DNA of 64,000 nt from Nocardioides rotundus (GTDB taxonomy: Bacteria; Actinomycetota; Actinomycetes; Propionibacteriales; Nocardioidaceae): positions 186,001-250,000 of the forward strand of contig NZ_CP082922.1 of assembly GCF_019931675.1 (NCBI RefSeq), written 5' to 3'. The notes beneath the pieces are model-generated. The model saw only the letters and a program-made list of their open reading frames with translations. It was not told the origin of the DNA and ran no database searches. Positions 58,389 through 64,000 of the stretch are shown here, one piece after another. Within the stretch, counting starts at the first letter, position 1; each line of letters opens with the position of its first letter. A program made the position numbers and the translations under genes.

Positions 58389-58973
58389 TCAGGCGCTCGC
58401 CCGCGTGCCGGCGCGCAACTGCTCGACCGCCCCGTCGACGTCGGCTCCGGGCCCCTGGTTGTAGGGCAGCCGAGACAGCGCGTTGGCCATCATGCAGGTA
58501 TTGCTGACCGCGGCGAAGGTCAGCCCGCCGCCGATGAACGCCGCCCCCCACTTGGCCTTGGGGAAGACGGTCGAGGCGAGCACCGAGGTCAGCGCGATCG
58601 AGCCCGCGACCAGGCGCACCTGGCGCTCCATCGCCCACTTCTCCTGCCCCTGCGCGGCGCGCTCGACCGGGCGGCCCTCGGCCTCCCAGGCGCCCATCCC
58701 GCCGGCAAGGACCACGACGTCGTCGTACCCGCCCTCCGCGATCCGGCCGGCCGCCTGCTCGGCCCGCGGTCCGCTCTGGCAGACCAGGACCAGGGTCCGG
58801 TCGGCGGTGCCGGCGATCCGGCGGGCGTCCACCTGGTCGAGCGGGATGTTGACCGCGCCCGCGATGCGGGTGGTCGCGAACTCGCCGGGTGTGCGCACGT
58901 CGAGCGCGACGGCGGTCTCGGCCAGCAGCTGCTCGGCCTGGGCGGGGGTGACGGTGGGGGGGATGGCTGGCAT
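58389..58973 (-). CDS. Rhodanese with C-terminal DUF2892 membrane domain (YgaP-like)
   Basis: This 194-residue protein has an N-terminal rhodanese domain with the active-site loop CQSGPRA (cysteine about residue 65). A C-terminal DUF2892 two-helix membrane anchor follows (VAGSIALTSVLASTVFPKAKWGAAFIGGGLTF). The same arrangement is seen in E. coli YgaP, a membrane sulfurtransferase. It moves sulfane sulfur between thiols at the membrane. It lies 9 nt downstream of the persulfide dioxygenase gene and is probably co-transcribed with it. Confidence 0.88.
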   Translation of the reverse strand: MPAIPPTVTPAQAEQLLAETAVALDVRTPGEFATTRIAGAVNIPLDQVDARRIAGTADRTLVLVCQSGPRAEQAAGRIAEGGYDDVVVLAGGMGAWEAEGRPVERAAQGQEKWAMERQVRLVAGSIALTSVLASTVFPKAKWGAAFIGGGLTFAAVSNTCMMANALSRLPYNQGPGADVDGAVEQLRAGTRASA

Positions 58974-58982
58974 GGTTCGAGG

Positions 58983-60314
58983 CTACTCGCCGACCAGCTC
59001 GGTCACGCCCGCGCCGTCGAGCACGCGCACGTCGTACCCCTCCGAGGTCAACCGGGAGGCGGCGATGGCGGCCCGGCGACCGGAGCGGCAGGCGATCAGC
59101 ACGGGCTCGTCGCGGGAGAGCCCCTCGGGCACGCCGCGGCTGAACAGCTCGGCGACGAACCGCTCCACCGCGCCGGGCATCCGCACCTCGGCGAGCTCGC
59201 TGTCCATCCGTACGTCGAGCACCTGGATGCCCTCGGCCACCAGGGAGCGGGCCCGGTCGAGGTCGACCAGCTCGAAGTCCTGCACCAGGTCGACGCCCCC
59301 GAGGTCGGTGACCAGCCCGGCCACCTCGTCGAACCGGATCTGCGCGAGCTGGGTCAGCGCCGCGTCCACGTCCTGGTCGGGCTCGGCGATCAGCACCACC
59401 GGCTCGTTGTAGGGCACCAGCCAGCCGACCCAGGAGCCGAAGTCGTCGGCCAGCTCGACCGCCGTGCTGCCGGGCAGGATGCCGCGCGACTGCGCCGCCC
59501 GCGGGCGCAGGTCGACCAGGTGGGCGCCGCTGTCGAGGGCCTCCTGCGCCGTCATGTGCGGCACCTCCGCGGTGGGGAGGGGCGGCACGCCGAGGGTGTT
59601 GGTCGGCGACATGTACTGGTAGAACGCCGGGATCGGCATCGGCGCCGCGGTCAGCGCTGTGGCCAGCTCGTCGGCCGAGCCGTACTGCAGCATCGGGTTC
59701 TCCCGCACCTGCTCGCCGATGGTCGAGGTGAACTTCGCCGACCCGCTCGCCGAGCAGAACGAGCCCTGGCCGTGGGTCGGGAAGAGGTCGACGTTCGCAG
59801 GCAGCTGCGCGAGCCGGTTGATCGAGATGTACTGCAGCCGCCCGAGCGTGTCCGCGCGCTCGGGCCCGAGCAGGTCCGGCCGGCCGGCCGAGCCGACCAG
59901 CAGCGAGCCGCCGGAGAACACGCCGACCTCCTCGCCGTCGATGAGCACGAGGTAGGACGTGTGCTCGGGCGTGTGGCCCGGCGTGTGGATCGGCCGCACG
60001 ACCAGCCCGCCGCCGCCGTCGAGATCCTCGAGGTGGAAGGCGGGTGTGTGTCGGTACGCCGGAGCGGCGGCCGCGGGCAGCACCAGCTCGGCGCCCGTGG
60101 TCAGCGCCGCCTGCTCGGCACCGGAGACGTAGTCGTTGTGCAGATGCGTCTCCAGGACGAACCTGAGCTCCACATCCCGCTCCTCGGCCGCCTCCAGGAA
60201 GCGGCCGATGTCGCGCTGCGGATCCACGAGCACCCCCGTGCCCTCGTGGGTCAGCAGATAGGACGTGTCGCCCAGGCCCGGCGTCCGGAACGTCAGGATC
60301 TCCACTCCATCCAC
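58983..60314 (-). CDS. Persulfide dioxygenase-rhodanese fusion (CstB-like)
   Basis: This 443-residue protein has the three-domain CstB layout. An N-terminal metallo-beta-lactamase ETHE1-type persulfide dioxygenase has iron ligands in THLHNDYVSGA (H57, H59, D61) and HTPGHTPEH. A central degenerate rhodanese lacks the cysteine (about 265-350). A C-terminal active rhodanese has ACRSGRRA near residue 408. CstB-type enzymes oxidise persulfides and make thiosulfate with sulfite, so the taurine island could feed it sulfite. GTG 60314 lies 7 nt after TACAAT, supporting a leaderless start; GTG 60305 is an alternative. Confidence 0.88.
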   Translation of the reverse strand: MDGVEILTFRTPGLGDTSYLLTHEGTGVLVDPQRDIGRFLEAAEERDVELRFVLETHLHNDYVSGAEQAALTTGAELVLPAAAAPAYRHTPAFHLEDLDGGGGLVVRPIHTPGHTPEHTSYLVLIDGEEVGVFSGGSLLVGSAGRPDLLGPERADTLGRLQYISINRLAQLPANVDLFPTHGQGSFCSASGSAKFTSTIGEQVRENPMLQYGSADELATALTAAPMPIPAFYQYMSPTNTLGVPPLPTAEVPHMTAQEALDSGAHLVDLRPRAAQSRGILPGSTAVELADDFGSWVGWLVPYNEPVVLIAEPDQDVDAALTQLAQIRFDEVAGLVTDLGGVDLVQDFELVDLDRARSLVAEGIQVLDVRMDSELAEVRMPGAVERFVAELFSRGVPEGLSRDEPVLIACRSGRRAAIAASRLTSEGYDVRVLDGAGVTELVGE

Positions 60315-60321
60315 CTCGTCA

Positions 60322-60349
60322 ATTGTACGGACTTTTCTCCGGGCTGCAA
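60322..60349 (-). promoter_or_regulatory. Promoter of the persulfide dioxygenase operon
   Basis: On the minus strand TTGCAG (60344-60349) and TACAAT (60322-60327) are 16 bp apart. The -10 hexamer ends 7 nt before GTG 60314. This is the best-looking consensus promoter in the window. Confidence 0.65.
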
Positions 60350-60370
60350 GACGACGCGCGCCCACGCGCA

Positions 60371-60401
60371 AGGGCCCCGGACCGCACCGGTCCGGGGCCC
60401 T
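60371..60401 (-). terminator. Perfect 14-bp GC-rich stem after glpK
   Basis: AGGGCCCCGGACCG (60371-60384), a 3-nt loop, and the exact complement (60388-60401) lie 23 nt beyond the glpK stop, between it and the next minus-strand operon. The stem is very stable with no U-tract, typical of high-GC actinobacteria. Confidence 0.75.
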
Positions 60402-60423
60402 CGCCCGCGCGTCGGCGGGCAGG

Positions 60424-61944
60424 TCACTCCACGTCGTCGTCGACCCAGTCCAGGGTCTTGGTGACCGCCTTCTTCCAGTTGCGGTAGAGGCGCTCGCGCT
60501 CCTCCTCGTCCATCTGCGGGGTCCAGCGCTTGTCCTCGCCCCAGTTGGCGGTGATGTCCTCGGTGCTGTCCCAGAAGCCGACGGCCAGCCCGGCGGCGTA
60601 CGCCGCACCGAGCGCGGTGGTCTCGGCGACCTTCGGGCGGACCACGTCCACGCCGAGGATGTCGGCCTGGAACTGCATGAGCGTCTCGTTGACCACCATG
60701 CCGCCGTCGACCTTGAGCTCGGCGAGCGGGACACCGGAGTCGGCGTTCATCGCGTCCAGCACCTCGCGGGTCTGGAACGCGGTGGCCTCCAGGACCGCCC
60801 GGGCGATGTGCCCCTTGTTGACGTAGCGGGTCAGGCCGACCAGCGCGCCGCGGGCGTCGGGCCGCCAGTGCGGGGCGAACAGCCCGGAGAACGCCGGCAC
60901 GAAGTAGGCGCCGCCGTTGTCGTCCACACCCTTGGCGAGGTCCTCGATCTCCGGCGCGTTCTTGATCAGCCCGAGGTTGTCGCGCACCCACTGCACGAGC
61001 GAGCCGGTGACCGCGATCGAGCCCTCGAGCGCGTAGACGGTGTCCTCGTCGCCGAGCTTGTAGCAGATCGTGGTGAGCAGCCCGTTCTCACTCGGCACCT
61101 GCTCGGTGCCGGTGTTGAGCAGCATGAAGTTGCCGGTGCCGTAGGTGTTCTTGGCCATGCCCTTCTCCAGGCAGGCCTGGCCGAACGTGGCGGCCTGCTG
61201 GTCGCCGAGGATGCCGGCCACCGGGGTGCCCTTGAGCACGCCGGGCCGGGCCTCGCCGTACACCTCCGAGGAGGACTTGATCTCCGGCAGCATCGACATC
61301 GGGATGCCCATGTCCTCGGCGATCGACTCGTCCCACGACAGCGTGGCGAGGTCCATCAGCATGGTGCGGCTGGCGTTGGTCACGTCGGTCACGTGCACGC
61401 CGTCGTTCTCCGCGCCGCCGGTGAGGTTCCACAGCACCCAGGTGTCGGTGTTGCCGAAGAGCAGGTCGCCGTTCTCCGCCTTCTCCCTGGCGCCCTCGAC
61501 GTTGTCGAGGATCCACTTGACCTTCGGTCCGGAGAAGTACGTCGCCAGCGGCAGGCCGACCTTGTCCTTGTAGCGGTCCACGCCCTCGTCGCCGGCCAGC
61601 TCGTCGACGATCTTCTGGGTGCGGGTGTCCTGCCAGACGATCGCGTTGTAGACCGGCTGCCCGTTGGACTTGTCCCACACCACGGCGGTCTCGCGCTGGT
61701 TGGTGATGCCGACCGCGGCGATGTTGCCGGAGTTGAGGTTGGCCTTGGACAGCGCGCCGCCGATCACCTTGCGGGTGTTGTCCCAGATCTCGATCGGGTC
61801 GTGCTCGACCCAGCCGGCCTTGGGGAAGATCTGCTCGTGCTCGACCTGGTCGACCGAGACGACCTCGCCGGAGTGGTCGAAGACCATGGCGCGGGTCGAG
61901 GTGGTGCCCTGGTCGATCGCCAGGATGTAGGTGTTGTCTGCCAT
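60424..61944 (-). CDS. glpK: Glycerol kinase
   Basis: This 506-residue FGGY-family kinase makes sn-glycerol 3-phosphate from glycerol and ATP. It starts [18 protein letters not shown] with the first phosphate motif. Later come [30 protein letters not shown] (adenosine/phosphate 2 region) and [22 protein letters not shown], plus [18 protein letters not shown]. The length is normal. ATG 61944 has GAGGGAGCAG upstream. It follows glpF after 59 nt and ends before a strong terminator. Confidence 0.96.
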   Translation of the reverse strand: MADNTYILAIDQGTTSTRAMVFDHSGEVVSVDQVEHEQIFPKAGWVEHDPIEIWDNTRKVIGGALSKANLNSGNIAAVGITNQRETAVVWDKSNGQPVYNAIVWQDTRTQKIVDELAGDEGVDRYKDKVGLPLATYFSGPKVKWILDNVEGAREKAENGDLLFGNTDTWVLWNLTGGAENDGVHVTDVTNASRTMLMDLATLSWDESIAEDMGIPMSMLPEIKSSSEVYGEARPGVLKGTPVAGILGDQQAATFGQACLEKGMAKNTYGTGNFMLLNTGTEQVPSENGLLTTICYKLGDEDTVYALEGSIAVTGSLVQWVRDNLGLIKNAPEIEDLAKGVDDNGGAYFVPAFSGLFAPHWRPDARGALVGLTRYVNKGHIARAVLEATAFQTREVLDAMNADSGVPLAELKVDGGMVVNETLMQFQADILGVDVVRPKVAETTALGAAYAAGLAVGFWDSTEDITANWGEDKRWTPQMDEEERERLYRNWKKAVTKTLDWVDDDVE

Positions 61945-62003
61945 GTGGGTGCTGCTCCCTCGCGGTTGCGGTTGAAGACGGACGGTGCGGACGGTGGGCC
62001 GGC

Positions 62004-62738
62004 TCAGACGTAGTTGACCGCGTTGGCCAGAAGCCCGCCGAGGACCCCGCCGATGATCGGGCCGACGACCGGCACCCATGCGTAGCCCCAGTCGCTGCTG
62101 CCCTTGCCGGGGATCGGCAGGATCGCGTGCGCGATCCGCGGACCGAGGTCACGTGCCGGGTTGATGGCGTATCCGGTGGGTCCGCCGAGGCTGGCGCCGA
62201 TGCCGACGACCAGCAGTGCGACGGCCAGGGGGCCCAGGCCACTGGGCGTCTTGCCGAAGCTGATGATGACGAAGACCAGCACGAAGGTGCCGAGCACCTC
62301 GGTGATGATGTTGGACACAGTGTTGCGGATCTCGGGGCCGGTGGAGAAGACGGCCAGCTTGACCGCCGGGTCCTGGTCGGGCTCGGCGAACTGGTCCTTG
62401 TAGGCCAGCCAGCACAGGATCGCGCCGATGACGGCGCCGATCATCTGCGCTGCCAGGTAGGTCAGCGTGGTGCCGAGCGACACCTCGATGCCAGGGGCGT
62501 ACTCCTTGGCGTCGGAGGCCAGCAGGCCCAGGGTGACGGCGGGGTTCAGGTGCGCGCCGGACTTGTAGGCGACGTACACGCCGGCGAACACGCCGATGCC
62601 CCAGCCGAAGTTGATCATCAGGAAGCCGCCGTCGGCGCCCTTGCTCTTCGCCAGGACGACGTTCGCGACGACGCCGCAACCGAGCAGCAGCAGCGTCGCC
62701 GTGCCCATGATCTCGTGCAGCAGGATGTCTTGATACAC
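62004..62738 (-). CDS. glpF: Glycerol facilitator (aquaglyceroporin)
   Basis: This 244-residue MIP-family channel has six helices and both NPA boxes (HLNPAVTLG and [11 protein letters not shown]). The aspartate after the second box (NPARD) is typical of glycerol-conducting members. It lets glycerol enter for GlpK, which follows in the same operon. The start at 62738 follows a ~68-nt leader from the predicted promoter. Confidence 0.94.
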   Translation of the reverse strand: MYQDILLHEIMGTATLLLLGCGVVANVVLAKSKGADGGFLMINFGWGIGVFAGVYVAYKSGAHLNPAVTLGLLASDAKEYAPGIEVSLGTTLTYLAAQMIGAVIGAILCWLAYKDQFAEPDQDPAVKLAVFSTGPEIRNTVSNIITEVLGTFVLVFVIISFGKTPSGLGPLAVALLVVGIGASLGGPTGYAINPARDLGPRIAHAILPIPGKGSSDWGYAWVPVVGPIIGGVLGGLLANAVNYV

Positions 62739-62812
62739 AGTGCTCCTCAGGCCGAGTGCCCCGCCCTCGGTGGGCGGACGGCACGGTGATGCCGCTCACA
62801 GCGACGGGGCCG

Positions 62813-62841
62813 ACCCTAGAGACAGGGGCCCTGATTGCCAA
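62813..62841 (-). promoter_or_regulatory. Putative glpFK promoter
   Basis: On the minus strand TTGGCA (62836-62841) and TAGGGT (62813-62818) are spaced by 17 bp in the 214-bp divergent gap between glpF and glpD. I see no clear operator in the remainder of the gap. Confidence 0.5.
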
Positions 62842-62952
62842 CCCTTCCAACGGCGAGTTCTCCCGCTGTTGAGGGCGATGCGGCGCCTCCGGCTTGCGGG
62901 GTGCGGCGGGGTGCACGAGAGTTGGCCGGAGACGATCGGGAGGGAACCAGCG

Positions 62953-64000
62953 ATGCCCATGCCCCCGCGGCTCGACGCCGCCTATCGGGAGCGCGCCTTC
63001 GCGGCGCTGAAGGACCACGAGTACGACGTCCTCGTCATCGGCGGCGGCGTGACGGGAGCGGGGGTCGCGCTGGACGCGGCGACCCGCGGGCTCTCGGTCG
63101 CGCTGGTCGAGCAACGCGACTTCGCCTCCGGCACGTCCTCGCGCTCCTCCAAGCTCTTCCATGGCGGGCTGCGCTACCTGGAGCAGATGAACTTCGCGCT
63201 GGTGCGGGAGGCGCTGAAGGAGCGCGAGCTGATGCTCACCCGGATCGCGCCGCACCTGGTGAAGCCGGTGTCGTTCCTCTACCCGCTGCAGCACAAGGTG
63301 TGGGAGCGGCCCTACGTCACCGCGGGCCTCACACTCTACGACTCGATGGGCGGCGCGCGCACCGTGCCGCGGCACAAGCAGCTGACCCGCACCAAGGCGC
63401 TGCAGATGGTGCCCGCGCTGCGCAACGACGCGCTCGTCGGTGCGCTGCTCTACTACGACGCCCAGGCCGACGACGCGCGGCACACCCTGACCGTGGCGCG
63501 CACCGCGGCGGCGTACGGCGCGACCATCCTCAACTCCGCGCAGGTCGAGGCGCTGCTCAAGGAGGGCGAGCGGGTGGTCGGCGCGACGGTCGAGGACGTC
63601 GAGACCGGCGAGCTGGTCGACGTCCGCGCCAAGGTGGTCATCAACTGCACCGGCGTGTGGACCGACGACATCCAGACCCTCGCCGGCGGGCGCGGCCGCT
63701 TCCACGTGCGCGCGTCCAAGGGCGTGCACATCGTGGTGCCGCGCGACCGGATCAACTCCGAGACCGGGCTGATCCTGCGCACGGAGAAGTCGGTGCTCTT
63801 CGTGATCCCGTGGAGCACCCACTGGATCGTCGGCACCACCGACACCGACTGGACCCTCGACAAGGCGCACCCGGCGGCCAGCCGCGCCGACATCGACTAC
63901 ATCCTCGAGCACGTCAACTCGGTGCTCGCGGTGCCGCTGACCCACGACGACATCCAGGGGGTGTACGCCGGCCTGCGGCCGCTGCTGTCGGGGGAGAGCG
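62953..64000 (+). CDS. glpD: Glycerol-3-phosphate dehydrogenase (5' part)
   Basis: This is the first 349 codons of an FAD-dependent glycerol-3-phosphate dehydrogenase, which oxidises glycerol 3-phosphate to dihydroxyacetone phosphate at the membrane; it is cut by the window end. The dinucleotide-binding motif YDVLVIGGGVTGAGVALDA is followed by the FAD-family stretch SGTSSRSSKLFHGGLRYLEQ. VINCTGVWTDDIQ, SKGVHIVVPRDR and IVGTTDTDW follow, and the frame is still open at GLRPLLSGES. GGGAGGG precedes ATG 62953; ATG 62959 is possible. It is divergent from glpFK, completing glycerol catabolism. Confidence 0.95.
   Translation, partial: MPMPPRLDAAYRERAFAALKDHEYDVLVIGGGVTGAGVALDAATRGLSVALVEQRDFASGTSSRSSKLFHGGLRYLEQMNFALVREALKERELMLTRIAPHLVKPVSFLYPLQHKVWERPYVTAGLTLYDSMGGARTVPRHKQLTRTKALQMVPALRNDALVGALLYYDAQADDARHTLTVARTAAAYGATILNSAQVEALLKEGERVVGATVEDVETGELVDVRAKVVINCTGVWTDDIQTLAGGRGRFHVRASKGVHIVVPRDRINSETGLILRTEKSVLFVIPWSTHWIVGTTDTDWTLDKAHPAASRADIDYILEHVNSVLAVPLTHDDIQGVYAGLRPLLSGES

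Noticed and set aside
1..64000. tRNA, rRNA, IS element, integrase or attachment site
   Set aside because: None was recognisable. The restriction operon shows no flanking direct repeats or transposase, so recent transfer is not supported by the sequence seen here.

Overview
The window is about 70% G+C, with dense operons, many 4-bp ATGA/GTGA overlaps, frequent GTG starts and several apparent leaderless promoters (TANNNT-like hexamer, 7 nt, then GTG/ATG). It also carries a DUF222/HNH (13E12-type) gene, shared-ATPase-style sugar ABC genes and dispersed short repeats. Together these point to a high-GC actinobacterium, probably Nocardioidaceae (Nocardioides-like). That assignment is inference; no rRNA gene is present, and I saw no tRNA gene.

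Layout. (1) 1-5.8 kb: the end of a HisC-like aminotransferase, a glutathionyl-hydroquinone-reductase-like GST protein, and E1-alpha/E1-beta/E2 genes of a 2-oxoacid (probably branched-chain) dehydrogenase. (2) 5.8-14.1 kb: a frameshifted DUF222/HNH gene, then a type I restriction-modification operon in the order hsdM - Mrr-like nuclease - hsdS - hsdR. (3) 14.1-21.9 kb: a secreted-type esterase fold protein, a DUF3311/SSS monocarboxylate symporter pair, and a C4 sugar-acid (D-threonate/erythronate type) operon: GntP permease, DUF1537 kinase, PdxA2 and a DeoR regulator. (4) 21.9-30.4 kb: a GH4 glycosidase diverging from a PfkB kinase, an ABC sugar importer without its own ATPase, and a large secreted PIG-L deacetylase. 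(5) 30.5-33.9 kb: an APC permease, an orphan TauA-like lipoprotein and a tandem-domain universal stress protein.

(6) 34-57.5 kb is the core of the window, a taurine/sulfonate dissimilation island. A MocR regulator faces tpa-ald-pta-tauC-tauA-tauB. Further on come a left-facing SSS symporter/amidohydrolase operon, a left-facing iclR-cobS-like-cobT-like-tauE operon, xsc, a LysR regulator, and a soeBC-fusion/soeA sulfite dehydrogenase. In the pathway, TauABC imports taurine, Tpa makes sulfoacetaldehyde plus alanine, and Ald regenerates pyruvate. Xsc releases acetyl-phosphate and sulfite, Pta makes acetyl-CoA, Soe oxidises sulfite to sulfate, and the TauE/SafE protein exports a sulfur oxyanion. 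(7) 57.6-60.4 kb: DUF202 membrane proteins, a rhodanese and a CstB-like persulfide dioxygenase-rhodanese, continuing the sulfur theme. (8) 60.4-64 kb: glycerol genes glpK, glpF and (partial) glpD.

The most unusual DNA is not protein coding. Two convergent gene junctions (33.9-34.25 kb and 51.95-52.17 kb) hold arrays of a 31-bp unit. In each, a run of sense units follows the stop codon of one gene and a run of inverted units follows the stop codon of the facing gene. Three other gene ends (724-795, 42182-42249, 57564-57607) carry single long hairpins, two with arms of about 30 nt and all with a 10-nt inner loop; they may be the single-copy form of the same idea. The only gap above 300 bp (33914-34251) is filled by the first array.
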